Assembly (NCBI RefSeq): GCF_002007115.1
Contig: NZ_MVAD01000003.1
Span: 310,001 to 374,000 of the forward strand
Length of the DNA stretch: 64,000 nucleotides
From: Massilia sp. KIM
GTDB lineage: Bacteria; Pseudomonadota; Gammaproteobacteria; Burkholderiales; Burkholderiaceae_D
Direction of reading: 5' to 3'
A model generated the notes under the pieces. That model had not been told where the DNA came from. It saw only the letters and a program-made list of their open reading frames with translations, and made no database searches. This document shows, one piece after another, positions 45,204 through 54,272 of the stretch; within the stretch, counting starts at the first letter, position 1; every line of letters begins with the position of its first letter. The translations under genes were made by a program, and so were the position numbers.

Positions 45204-45643
45204 GTGTGGCTGCTTCGCTTGCCTTGCTATGCCGCCCCTGGAGGCGGCGTGTTCAGGTCGGCGGAGCGAACCCCGCCTGGCCGAATACCCCCCGATATCG
45301 GTACCGGCTTGGCGCTTATGCTAAGGCCAACTTATGACGCACTCGTGGCGATCTTGTTAGCGAACGTAACAAGACGCTTGAGCCCGCTTCAGAAGCCGTT
45401 TTTAGGGTTTGGCCAAAGGAAATTTTGCTGAACCAAATGAAACGTATTTTTTCCACCCTTTGCTCATAAACTTAAGACAAGACAGTACATGCGTGGTTTT
45501 TGCGCTACACCTATGCAAAAACGTTCGACCCGTATGTACCAGATTTCATAACCAATCCTTTCTTTTCTATAACACGTTGTTAATATTTACTTGCGTCTTA
45601 GTAATCTGGACGAGAACAACAACACAACGCTTAAGGATTGAGG
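45204..45643. other. AT-rich control region upstream of TonB receptor
   Basis: 440 bp, clearly AT-richer from ~45360 to 45640 than the rest of the window. It holds the dyad at 45353-45373. The receptor promoter must lie here; I could not fix a -35/-10 pair. No credible gene: frames crossing it run without start signals into the receptor gene. Confidence 0.55.
45353..45373. promoter_or_regulatory. 7-bp inverted repeat (candidate operator)
   Basis: CTTGTTA, GCGAACG, TAACAAG: perfect 7-bp arms with 7-nt spacer, 270 nt before the TonB receptor and 150 nt before the small divergent gene. Resembles a dimeric regulator site. Confidence 0.45.
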
Positions 45644-48067
45644 ATGACGAAGAAAACACTGCCGAAACGCGCCCTGTTGGCAACCGCCCTCATGGCGGCC
45701 CTGGCTCCTGCAACCGCCCAACAGGCGGACGAAGGGGTAGCCCAGGTCGTGGTGCTCGGTTCACGTACGCAGGCAAAAACGGCGCTCGACACGGCGGTGC
45801 CGGTCGGCCTGATCAACTCCAAGGACCTGCAATCGGCAGGTTCTCTTGAACTCGGCAAGATCCTGCAGGATCTCGACCCCTCGTTCAATTTCACCACCAC
45901 CTTCATCAGCGACGGCACCGACATCATCCGTCCGGCCACCCTGCGCGGCCTGGGCCCGGACCAGCTGCTGGTCCTGATCAACGGCAAACGCCGCCACCAG
46001 CAGGCGCTGGTGAACGTCCAGCAAACCATCGGCCGCGGCTCGGCCGGCACCGACATCAACGCGATTCCGCTGTCGGCGATCCAGTCGATCGAGGTGCTGC
46101 GCGACGGCGCCGCCGCCCAGTACGGCTCGGACGCGATCTCGGGCGTGATCAACATCATCCTCAAGAAGGGCGCCAACATCGGCGGCGTGAGCGCGAGCGC
46201 GGGCTCCACCAGCGAAGGCGACGGCGACACCTACTCGCTCAGCGCCTACAAGGGCTTCGCCCTGGGCCAGGACGGCGGCTACCTGAACCTGTCGGCCGAG
46301 GCGCGCGACCGCGAAGAGACCAACCGCGCCGGCGTCGACACCCTGCGCGTGAACCCGCCGCGCGTGACCCAGCGCATCGGCGATTCGGACGCCCAGGACT
46401 ACTACCTGTGGATGAACTCGGCCCTGCCCCTGGCCGGCGGCGAACTGTACGCCTTCGGCGGCGCGTCCAAGCGCAAGGGCGATTCCTCGGGCTTCTACCG
46501 TTCCGCGGGCGACTCGCGCAACGTGCCGGCGATTTATCCGAACGGCTTCCTGCCCAACATCATCACCACCGTCAAGGACGCCTCGCTGTCGGTCGGCTAC
46601 CGCCACGACCTGGCCGGCGACTGGAGCGCCGACGTCAGCCTGACCCACGGCCGCAGCCAGCTCCAGTTCCACGAGCGTAACTCGATCAACGTCAGCTACT
46701 ACTACGAGAACGGCTCCTCGCCGACCTCCGCCGACACCGGCACCCTGAAGTTCGACCAGACCACCTTCAACCTCGACTTCAAGGGTTCGGTGAACTTCGC
46801 CGGCGCCCCGCTGTACGTGGCCACCGGCTTCGAATGGCGCGAGGATAACTACGAGATCGAAGCGGGCGACCCGGTCTCCTACCAGTACGGCCGCACCAAC
46901 GATCCGACCAAGATCATCCGCGACCAGAACGGCGGCATCGCGGCCTCCGGCATCCAGGGCTTCCCGGGCTGGACCCCGGGCACCGCGGTCGACGACGGCC
47001 GCCACAACACCGCGCTCTACCTCGACCTCGAACGCAAGTTCGGCAACGAGCTGAGCGTCGGCGCGGCCGTGCGTCACGAGCGCTATTCGGACTTCGGCAC
47101 CACCACCACCGGCAAGCTGAACTTCCGCTTCGACCCGAGCCGCACCGTGGGCGTGCGCGGCAGCGTCTCGACCGGCTTCCGTGCGCCGGGCGTGCAGCAG
47201 AAGTTCTACAGCTCGGTCTCGACCAACCTGAACTCGGCCGGCGTGCTGACCGAGACCCTGACCGCGCGCGAGAACAGCGCCGTGACCCGCGCCTTCGGCA
47301 TCGAGCCGCTGAAGGAAGAGACCTCGAAGAGCGCCAGCCTGGGCCTGATCCTGCGTCCGACCACCAGCTTCTCGGTCACCGCCGACGTCTACAAGATCAA
47401 GATCGACGACCGCATCGTCTTCTCGAGCAACATCGCGCCTGAGACGGGCCCCTGCCCGACCGCCGCCGCCTGCCCGATCAAGGCGATCCTCGATCCGCTG
47501 CGCGTGGGCCAAGCGCAGTTCTTCACGAACGCGATCGACACCACCACCACCGGCCTGGACATCGTGGCCCAGCAGACCATCCGCGGCCAGGGCTCGACCC
47601 TGGTGCTGTCCGGCCAGCTCGGCTTCAACAAGACCGAAGTGGACAATCGCCGCTCGCAGTCGCCGGTGCTGACCGGCGCCCAGCTGTTCGACGACACCCA
47701 GGTGACCCTGATCGAGCGCGGCCAGCCGCGCAAGCACCACGTGGTCTCGGCCGACTACACCACCGGCCCGTGGAACGTGACCGCGCGCGCCAACTACTTC
47801 GGCGAGGTGCAGGGCCAGGGCTTCACCCCGGGCTTCATCCAGACCTGGGCCGCCAAGTGGATCGTCGACCTGACCGGCCGCTACAACTTCACCAAGAACC
47901 TGAGCCTGTCGGCCGGCGTGAACAACCTGTTCGACACCTACCCGACCCGTTGGGACCCGGTCAAGGCCGCGCCCTTCCCGCAGCTGGGCTTCACCCACTG
48001 CTGGGAGACCTGCCCGTTCGGCATCAACGGCCGTTCGTTCTACGTGAAGGCGGACTACAACTTCTAA
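45644..48067 (+). CDS. TonB-dependent outer-membrane receptor
   Basis: 807 aa from ATG 45644, preceded by AAGGA; a TTG two codons earlier is unlikely. Signal peptide MTKKTLPKRALLATALMAALAPATAQQ. Plug domain with VVVLGSRTQAKTA (TonB-box-like), RGLGPDQLLVLINGKRRH and SIEVLRDGAAAQYGSDAISGV, then a 22-strand barrel ending in VKADYNF with terminal Phe. Two cysteine pairs occur in extracellular-like loops (CPTAAAC, CWETC). No neighbour reveals the ligand; carbohydrate or peptide types share this plug form. Confidence 0.95.
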   Translation: MTKKTLPKRALLATALMAALAPATAQQADEGVAQVVVLGSRTQAKTALDTAVPVGLINSKDLQSAGSLELGKILQDLDPSFNFTTTFISDGTDIIRPATLRGLGPDQLLVLINGKRRHQQALVNVQQTIGRGSAGTDINAIPLSAIQSIEVLRDGAAAQYGSDAISGVINIILKKGANIGGVSASAGSTSEGDGDTYSLSAYKGFALGQDGGYLNLSAEARDREETNRAGVDTLRVNPPRVTQRIGDSDAQDYYLWMNSALPLAGGELYAFGGASKRKGDSSGFYRSAGDSRNVPAIYPNGFLPNIITTVKDASLSVGYRHDLAGDWSADVSLTHGRSQLQFHERNSINVSYYYENGSSPTSADTGTLKFDQTTFNLDFKGSVNFAGAPLYVATGFEWREDNYEIEAGDPVSYQYGRTNDPTKIIRDQNGGIAASGIQGFPGWTPGTAVDDGRHNTALYLDLERKFGNELSVGAAVRHERYSDFGTTTTGKLNFRFDPSRTVGVRGSVSTGFRAPGVQQKFYSSVSTNLNSAGVLTETLTARENSAVTRAFGIEPLKEETSKSASLGLILRPTTSFSVTADVYKIKIDDRIVFSSNIAPETGPCPTAAACPIKAILDPLRVGQAQFFTNAIDTTTTGLDIVAQQTIRGQGSTLVLSGQLGFNKTEVDNRRSQSPVLTGAQLFDDTQVTLIERGQPRKHHVVSADYTTGPWNVTARANYFGEVQGQGFTPGFIQTWAAKWIVDLTGRYNFTKNLSLSAGVNNLFDTYPTRWDPVKAAPFPQLGFTHCWETCPFGINGRSFYVKADYNF

Positions 48068-48089
48068 GCCTGCCCAGGCTTGCCCAAGC

Positions 48090-48125
48090 GCCCGCGATGC
48101 CGCAGCCCGGCATCGCGGGCTTTTT
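48090..48125 (+). terminator. Rho-independent terminator after TonB receptor
   Basis: GCCCGCGATGCCG, CAGCC loop, CGGCATCGCGGGC then TTTTTC. 13-bp perfect stem 22 nt past the stop codon. A short reading frame on the other strand runs through it and is rejected. Confidence 0.93.
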
Positions 48126-48274
48126 CTTTGGTGGGCCGGCACGGCGTCAAGCTCAGGCAAGGCAGCAGCAGGCCGGGGCACAGGCGGCACAGCCGCAGCA
48201 CGAACAGCAGGCACTGGCAGACCAGGATCAGGTTCGAGATCGGCATGCTGCGCTCCCGGATCGCCCTTGCCCGC

Positions 48275-48892
48275 TTACCTGGCGTAGGCGCTGGCGACCT
48301 GGCCGACCAGGGTGGCCCAGGGCATGTCGAGGGCGCCGTAGGCCGCGCCGGCTTGCGGACGGCCGTTGTCCTTCAGGATCTCGACCATCAGGGTGGCGTA
48401 GTCCGACAGGATCACGCCCGCCTGCTGCATGCGCAGCAGGCCGACCTGGCGCTTGGTGTCGCTGAAGGTGCCGGAAGCGTCCACCGCGACGTAGGCGTCC
48501 AGGCCACGGGCCACCGCCGTCATCGCGGGGAAGGCGGCGCAGACTTCGAGCGAGATGCCGGCGAAGATCAGCTTGCTGCGGCCGGTGGCCTCGATGGCGG
48601 CGGCCACGCGCTCGTCGTCGTAGGCGTTGACCGAGGAGCGGTCAATGATCCCGACGCCGGGCAGCGCCTCCACCAGCTCGGGGAAGGTCGGACCCCACAT
48701 GCTGTCGGCGGCGGTGGTGGTCACCACGATCGGCAGGCCCAGGGCCTTGGCCGCCCTGGCCAGGGCGACCACGTTGTGTTTCAGTTCGCCGGTGGAGTAG
48801 TCGCGCACGCCGGTCATCAGGCCGACCTGGTGGTCGACCAGGATCAGGGCGGCGTTGTCGGCGGTCAGGGGTTCGTAGCTGCGCTTGCTCAT
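48275..48892 (-). CDS. Isochorismatase-family hydrolase (YcaC-like)
   Basis: 205 aa from ATG 48892 (MSKRSYEPLTADNAALILVDHQVGLM). Catalytic Asp in VDHQ, Lys-region GELKHNVVALARAAK, and the nucleophile Cys in FAGISLEVCAAFPAM with the preceding cis-peptide. Similar to YcaC hydrolases of unknown substrate. Divergent from a LysR gene, the usual regulator arrangement. An upstream extension to 48985 is not credible. Confidence 0.9.
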   Translation of the reverse strand: MSKRSYEPLTADNAALILVDHQVGLMTGVRDYSTGELKHNVVALARAAKALGLPIVVTTTAADSMWGPTFPELVEALPGVGIIDRSSVNAYDDERVAAAIEATGRSKLIFAGISLEVCAAFPAMTAVARGLDAYVAVDASGTFSDTKRQVGLLRMQQAGVILSDYATLMVEILKDNGRPQAGAAYGALDMPWATLVGQVASAYAR

Positions 48893-49053
48893 GGCGGTTC
48901 TCCTTGGATGTGGGTGGGTGATGTCGGCGGCCGCCCTTGCGGCGCCGGGGCACGATGTTCGTCGTGGTGAGAACATCCTATCCACTGGACGATGGCGCCA
49001 GAAGCCGGCAAAATTGCGACTCAGCTTCCAACGATTTGGACGATAGGGTGACG

Positions 49054-49965
49054 ATGCTGGACCTGAACGACTTCTACTTCTTCGTGCACGTGGTCGACCG
49101 CGGCGGCTTCACGGCGGCCGGCCGCAGCCTGCAGATCCCCAAGTCCACCCTCAGCCACCGGATGCAGCAACTCGAAGGCAACCTGGGGGTGCGCCTGCTG
49201 AACCGCACCTCGCGCCGTTTCGGCATGACCGACGCCGGCGAGGAGTTCTACCGCCACGCGGTGGCCATGCTGCGCGAGGCCGAACTGGCCGAGGCCATGG
49301 TGCGCAATCGCCTGGGGGAACCGACCGGCACCATCCGCTGCACCGCCGGCGTGGCCACCATGCAGTTCGCGCTGGGCGACATCATCTCGGACTTCCTGGT
49401 CCGCTACCCCAAGGTGAACGTGATCGCCCACTCGGGCGACCGCACGGTCGACATCGTGGGCGAGAACTACGACATCGCGGTGCGCGCCCATACCGATCCG
49501 CTGCCCGACTCCAACCTGGTGCAAAGGACGCTCGCGCCCGCGCCCTGGTACCTGTTCGCCGGCGCCGGCTACCTGGCCGCGCATGGCGTGCCGCGCACGC
49601 CCGAGGACCTGCGCGGCCACGCCTCGCTGTTCATGATGCGCACCGGCGTCGCGCCGGCCTGGCGCCTGCGCAATCCGCGCCAGCCGGGCGACGAATTCGT
49701 GCTGCCGCTGGCGCCGCGCCTGCTGAGCGACGACATGGTCGGCCTGCAGCAGGCGGCGATCCGCGGCCTGGGCATCGTGGCCCTGCCCAGCTATGTATGC
49801 CGCGCCGCCGTGCGCAGCGGCGAGCTGCAGCGCGTGCTGCCGGACTGGCTGGCCGGCGACGCCACCCTGACCGCCCTGCTCCCTTACCGCAAAGGGCTGC
49901 TGCCCTCGGTGCGGGCCTTCCTCGACCACCTGGCGGCGGAATTCCCCAAGAACGTGCTGCTCTGA
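49054..49965 (+). CDS. LysR-family transcriptional regulator
   Basis: 303 aa from ATG 49054; GTG 49048 is an alternative. HTH FTAAGRSLQIPKSTLSHRMQQLE, typical of the AaeR/CrgA-like subgroup (PKSTLSRRI..LE). Effector domain with DIISDFLVRYPKVNVIAHSGDRTVDIV. Divergent from the isochorismatase gene and 115 nt upstream of the pirin gene; both are candidate targets. Ligand unknown. Confidence 0.93.
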   Translation: MLDLNDFYFFVHVVDRGGFTAAGRSLQIPKSTLSHRMQQLEGNLGVRLLNRTSRRFGMTDAGEEFYRHAVAMLREAELAEAMVRNRLGEPTGTIRCTAGVATMQFALGDIISDFLVRYPKVNVIAHSGDRTVDIVGENYDIAVRAHTDPLPDSNLVQRTLAPAPWYLFAGAGYLAAHGVPRTPEDLRGHASLFMMRTGVAPAWRLRNPRQPGDEFVLPLAPRLLSDDMVGLQQAAIRGLGIVALPSYVCRAAVRSGELQRVLPDWLAGDATLTALLPYRKGLLPSVRAFLDHLAAEFPKNVLL

Positions 49966-50080
49966 AGAAGCGCGCGCCCATCGTCCGGTTCCTTGGACGC
50001 TAAGTCCGGTTTTCACCGGCTTCCCGGCCGCCGGCCGATCTCTTACATTGCTCGCAACAGCAACGACAGGAGTATCGATC

Positions 50081-50956
50081 ATGCACCCGACCCTCGCGGA
50101 CCGCCCCCGCACCGCCCTGCAACGGCTGGGCAAGGTCGTCGCCGGCCAGCCCCAGGCCATCGGCGACGGCTTCAACGCCACCCACTTTTCGGAAGAGATG
50201 TTCGACGGCGGCATGGACCCGCTGCTGATGGTGGACGACTTCGTGATGACGGCGCCCACCTTCGCGCCCCACCTGCATGCCGGCATCTCGGCCGTCACCG
50301 CCATGTTCGAGGATTCGACCGGCGCATTCCGTAACCGCGACACCCTGGGCCACGACCTCGGCCTGGTGGCGGGCGACCTGTACTGGCTGACGGCCGCCAG
50401 GGGCGCCGTGCACGAGGAGCAGCCGGACCAGGGCGCGCGCACCCATGCGCTGCAGATCTTCGTCAACCTGCCGGGCGGCCGCAAGCACGAGCCGGCGCGC
50501 GCCCTGCACGTGACTGCCGACGCCGTGCCGGTGATCGAGACGGCGCGCCAGCGCGTGCGCGTGGTGCTGGGCAGCAGCAACGGCGTGGCCGGCGCGCAGC
50601 GCCAGCCCGAGGACATGACCCTGCTCGACGGCTTCCTGGGCCCCGACGCGCGCTTCGCGCACCGCATCCCGGCCGGCCACCAGGCCTGGATCTACGCGGT
50701 GTCCGGCGAGCTGGCGCTGCGCCTGGGCGAGGAAGAGCGCGTGCTGCAGGCGGGCAGCGCCACCACGGTCGGCGCCGGCGACGAAGCCACGCTCGACCTG
50801 GCCGCCGCCGGCTGCACCCACTTCGTGCTGATCGCCGCCCGTCCGGTGCGCGAAGCCTTCGTCAAGCACGGCCCGCTCGTCATGTCGAGCCTCGCCGACG
50901 TGCGCCGCACCCTGGTCGACTACGCCCAGGGCCGCTTCGGCCGCATCGCCGGCTGA
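50081..50956 (+). CDS. Pirin family protein
   Basis: 291 aa from ATG 50081 with AGGAG 8 nt upstream. Cupin-type metal site in TFAPHLHAGISAVTAMFEDS, then RNRDTLGHDLGLVAGDLYWLTAARGAVHEE, which carries the conserved G-D..W.TAG.G.H.E pattern of pirins in slightly degenerate form. C-terminal cupin: HQAWIYAVSGELAL. Some pirins oxidise quercetin; others act as regulators. First of three same-strand genes (pirin, esterase, GMC oxidoreductase). Confidence 0.9.
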   Translation: MHPTLADRPRTALQRLGKVVAGQPQAIGDGFNATHFSEEMFDGGMDPLLMVDDFVMTAPTFAPHLHAGISAVTAMFEDSTGAFRNRDTLGHDLGLVAGDLYWLTAARGAVHEEQPDQGARTHALQIFVNLPGGRKHEPARALHVTADAVPVIETARQRVRVVLGSSNGVAGAQRQPEDMTLLDGFLGPDARFAHRIPAGHQAWIYAVSGELALRLGEEERVLQAGSATTVGAGDEATLDLAAAGCTHFVLIAARPVREAFVKHGPLVMSSLADVRRTLVDYAQGRFGRIAG

Positions 50957-51040
50957 CGCCCCTTTTTACCGACATCCGCTCCGCCCCGGCGCCCCAGGCC
51001 GCGGGGCGTGGCCCGACACACCCCTGCACAGGAGACGACC

Positions 51041-51982
51041 ATGCCCGACACCGCGATCCACACCCGACAAGGCAGCACCAGCTTCATCAACATCGAACCC
51101 GACGAGCGCCTGCGCGAGGCGGCGCTGCGCGAGCAGTTCGCCCGCTTCTGGGCCGCCGGCAGCGCCAGCCTGCGCGCCACCTACGACGCCTTCATCTCGA
51201 ACTGCCCCATGGCCGAAGGCGTCGCCGTGGAAGCGGTGGAGGACGACGGCGTGCGCGGCTGGTGGGTGCGCCCGGCGGCAAGCAAACCGGGCGAGGCCAT
51301 CCTCTATGTGCACGGCGGCGGCTACGTGCTGGGCTCGGCCGCGGCCTACCGCGGCTTCGTCAGCCAGCTGGTGGCGCGCACCGGACTGCCGGCCCTGGTG
51401 ATCGACTACCCGCTGGCGCCGGAAGCTGCCCTGCCGGCCGCGCCCGAGGCGGCGCTGGCGGCCTGGCGCTGGCTGAGGGAACGCGGCTTCGAGCGCGTGG
51501 CGCTGGCCGGCGACTCGGCCGGCGGCGGCCTGGCCCTGGTCACCCTGGCCCGGATCGCCGCCCTGCCCGACGCCGGCGCGCCGCTCGCGGGCGTGGTGTT
51601 CTCGCCCTGGACCGACCTCGCCTCCACCGGCGCCTCGATGCGCGACGAGGCCGTGCAGGACCCGCTGATCGGCTACGACTACCTGCAGGACTGCGCCAAC
51701 AAGGTGCTGGTGCACCGCTCGGCCTTCGACCCGCTCGCCTCGCCCCTGTACGGCGAGCTGCGCGGCCTGCCGCCCCTCCTGATCCAGGTCGGCACCGACG
51801 AGCGCCTGCTGGACGACGCGCGCGGCTACGCCGAGCGCGCGCGCCGCGCCGGCAGCGTCGTCGACCTCGAGGTCTGGGAAGGCATGCACCACGTGTTCCA
51901 GCTCGACGTCGCCCACCTGGCCAGCAGCCGCGCCGCCCTCGACAAGGCCGCCCGCTTCATCCTGGCCGCCTTCGGCCGCTGA
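51041..51982 (+). CDS. Alpha/beta hydrolase (hormone-sensitive-lipase type esterase)
   Basis: 313 aa from ATG 51041 with AGGAG upstream. Oxyanion motif VHGGGYVLGS, nucleophile elbow VALAGDSAGGGLAL (Ser), catalytic Asp/His in TDERLLDDARG and GMHHVFQ. No signal peptide. Belongs to HSL family IV esterases acting on small esters or lactones. Followed 32 nt later by the GMC oxidoreductase. Confidence 0.93.
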   Translation: MPDTAIHTRQGSTSFINIEPDERLREAALREQFARFWAAGSASLRATYDAFISNCPMAEGVAVEAVEDDGVRGWWVRPAASKPGEAILYVHGGGYVLGSAAAYRGFVSQLVARTGLPALVIDYPLAPEAALPAAPEAALAAWRWLRERGFERVALAGDSAGGGLALVTLARIAALPDAGAPLAGVVFSPWTDLASTGASMRDEAVQDPLIGYDYLQDCANKVLVHRSAFDPLASPLYGELRGLPPLLIQVGTDERLLDDARGYAERARRAGSVVDLEVWEGMHHVFQLDVAHLASSRAALDKAARFILAAFGR

Positions 51983-52014
51983 GCCGCGATAACCCACCAT
52001 CCAAGGAGAAACCC

Positions 52015-53535
52015 ATGCACTTTCAAAACCCCGGCGAAAAAGCCGTCGATGTCGTGATCGTGGGCGGCGGCTCGGCCGGCGCCGTGCTGGCGCGCCGCCT
52101 GAGCGAAGACCCGGCGCGCAGCGTGCTCTTGCTGGAGGCCGGTCCGGCCTATGCGCCGGACGCCTACCCCGACGTGATCGCCAACGCCGACCGGGTCGGC
52201 GGCGACCCTGCCCACGACTGGGGCTACCACACCGGGGACCACGCCGGGCTGGGCCACGATGTCAGGGCCATCCGCGGCAAGGTGCTGGGCGGCAGCTCGG
52301 GCGTGAACGCGGCGGTGGCGATGCGCGCCCGCGCCGCCGACTTCGCGCGCTGGAGCGCGCGCGGCATCGAAGGCTGGTCCTGGGACGAGGTGCTGCCGGT
52401 GTTCAAGGCGCTGGAAAACACGCCCTACGGCGAGGACGCCTGGCATGGCCGCGCCGGCCCCTTCCCGATCCGCCAGCGCACGATGGAAGAGAACACGCCC
52501 TCGATGCGCGCCTTCGTGCAGGCGGCCGAGGCGCTCGGCCTGCCGCGGGTGCGGGACTTCAACGGCGCCGAGCAGCACGGCGTCTCGCCCTACCCGCTGA
52601 ACGTGGTCGGGGGCCGCCGCGTCAACACCGGCATGGCCTACCTGACGGACGAGGTGCGGCGCCGCCCCAACCTGCGCATCGTCGGCGAGGCGGAAGCCGA
52701 CCGCGTCCTGTTCGAGGGGCGGCGCGCGACCGGCGTGCGCCTGGCGGGCGGCGAGACGGTGCATGCCGGCCAGGTGATCCTCTCGGCCGGGGCCTTCGGC
52801 AGCCCGGCGATCCTGATGCGCTCGGGGATCGGCCCGGCGGCCCATCTGGAGCAGCTCGGGATCCCGGTCCTGCAGGCGGCGCCGGTCGGCGAAGGGCTGA
52901 AGGAGCATCCCTTCTTCTACAACGTGTACGCCCTCAAGCCGGAATTCAAGGACATGGGTCCGGTGGCCGGCGCCATCGTCTGGACCCGCTCCGGCGAGGC
53001 GCGCCCGGGTGAACTCGACCTGCACGTGTCGGGCACCCACATCATCGACCCGGCCGCCAGCCCGACCGGCGGGGCGATCGTGCTGGCCTGCGCGGTGACC
53101 CTGCCCGAATCGACCGGCTCGGTGCGCCTGGCCAGCCGCGACCCGCGCGCCATGCCCCTCATCCGCTACAACTTCTTCCAGGAGAAAAGCGACCTGCGCC
53201 GCATGATGGAGGCGGTGCGCCTGTCGCGCCGCATCGGCCGCACCGCGCCCTTCAGCGAAGTGGTGGCGCACGAGATGGCGCCGGGCTGGGACGTGCAGGA
53301 CGAGGCGGCGCTGGAACGCGCCGTGGTGGCTGCGGTGGACGGCTACGCCCACCCCACCTCGACCGTGCCGATGGGGACCGAACGCGATCCGGCCGCCGTG
53401 GTGGACGCCGGCGGCAAGGTACGCGGCGTCGAAAGCCTGCACGTGGTGGACGCCTCGATCATGCCCGAGATTCCTTCGGTGGCGACCAACCTGACCACCA
53501 TCATGATCGCGGAAGCGATCAGCCGCCGCCTCTGA
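52015..53535 (+). CDS. GMC-family FAD oxidoreductase (choline dehydrogenase-like)
   Basis: 506 aa from ATG 52015 (AAGGAG upstream). FAD-binding VVIVGGGSAGAVLARRLSE, GMC signature GKVLGGSSGVNAAVAMR, ILSAGAFGSPAILMRSGIGP, and the C-terminal active-site region YAHPTSTVPMGTE (His) and HVVDASIMPEIPS. Oxidises an alcohol substrate; which one is not clear. With the esterase it may form a small catabolic unit acting on an ester followed by alcohol oxidation (inference). Confidence 0.93.
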   Translation: MHFQNPGEKAVDVVIVGGGSAGAVLARRLSEDPARSVLLLEAGPAYAPDAYPDVIANADRVGGDPAHDWGYHTGDHAGLGHDVRAIRGKVLGGSSGVNAAVAMRARAADFARWSARGIEGWSWDEVLPVFKALENTPYGEDAWHGRAGPFPIRQRTMEENTPSMRAFVQAAEALGLPRVRDFNGAEQHGVSPYPLNVVGGRRVNTGMAYLTDEVRRRPNLRIVGEAEADRVLFEGRRATGVRLAGGETVHAGQVILSAGAFGSPAILMRSGIGPAAHLEQLGIPVLQAAPVGEGLKEHPFFYNVYALKPEFKDMGPVAGAIVWTRSGEARPGELDLHVSGTHIIDPAASPTGGAIVLACAVTLPESTGSVRLASRDPRAMPLIRYNFFQEKSDLRRMMEAVRLSRRIGRTAPFSEVVAHEMAPGWDVQDEAALERAVVAAVDGYAHPTSTVPMGTERDPAAVVDAGGKVRGVESLHVVDASIMPEIPSVATNLTTIMIAEAISRRL

Positions 53536-53598
53536 GCGGACCTCGAGGCGGCGCGGCATGCAGGCCGGATGCTTGCAATCGGAACGCGTCAATACTAG

Positions 53599-53617
53599 AA
53601 TGAGAATGATTCTTATT
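53599..53617. promoter_or_regulatory. Fur box upstream of the ECF sigma gene
   Basis: AATGAGAATGATTCTTATT: a 19-bp near-palindrome (one mismatch between arms) close to the Fur consensus GATAATGATAATCATTATC. It lies ~56 nt before the sigma factor start and predicts iron repression of the whole iron-uptake locus. Confidence 0.8.
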
Positions 53618-53672
53618 AACCAATCATTCCGCCCGGCGTCTCCGCCGCGGCCCGACTCTTCTGGTTCCGTCC

Positions 53673-54179
53673 GTGCTAGAGCATTACCGCCTCGAACTGC
53701 TGAACTTCCTTGCGCGCCAGGTCAACAACCGCGATAACGCGGCCGACCTGGTGCAGGAAAGCTTCGTGCGCGTGCTGGCGGTCCTGCGCTCGGGCCAGGC
53801 GGTGCTGAATCCGCGCGCCCTCCTCTATCGCACGGCGCGCAACCTGGTCACCGACCAGCACCGGCGCCTGCAGGTGCGCCAGCACGACGAACTGGAACTC
53901 CTCGACGCGCAAGCCCTGGCCGCCCCTGCCCACCTCGAACCCGACGCCGTGCTCGCCTCGCGGCAGGTGGTAGAGGCCTATGCCCGCGCCATCGAATCCC
54001 TGCCCCCGCGCTGCCGCGAGGCCTTCGTGCTGCACGTCCTGGATGGCATGAGCCAGCGCGAGGTCGCCGCACGAATGGGCATCTCGACCAGCATGGTGGA
54101 AAAGCACGTGGTGCGCGGGATGCTGGCCTGCCGCCAGGTCGAGCGCGCGCTCGGCGCGACGCCCCTGGCCGAAGCGTAA
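53673..54179 (+). CDS. ECF sigma factor, FecI type
   Basis: 168 aa, GTG start. Region 2 LVQESFVRVLAVLR and ARNLVTDQHRR, region 4 LPPRCREAFVLHVLDGMSQREVAARMGISTSMVEKHV. These match FecI/PvdS-type ECF sigma factors that direct transcription of TonB receptor genes. Followed by FecR and the receptor, the standard cell-surface signalling order. Fur box upstream. Confidence 0.94.
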   Translation: MLEHYRLELLNFLARQVNNRDNAADLVQESFVRVLAVLRSGQAVLNPRALLYRTARNLVTDQHRRLQVRQHDELELLDAQALAAPAHLEPDAVLASRQVVEAYARAIESLPPRCREAFVLHVLDGMSQREVAARMGISTSMVEKHVVRGMLACRQVERALGATPLAEA

Positions 54180-54272
54180 GCCTCGCGTGTCCCGCGCTAC
54201 CCACCTGCGGATCCGACGCCGGCTTGCGTCTACAATACCAGGCCCACCACCGCGCACCGCGTGCCAGACCTC

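Noticed and set aside
48064..48246. Possible 60-aa Leu/Cys-rich gene on the minus strand
   Set aside because: Its 3' half is the complement of the TonB receptor terminator; no start signal.
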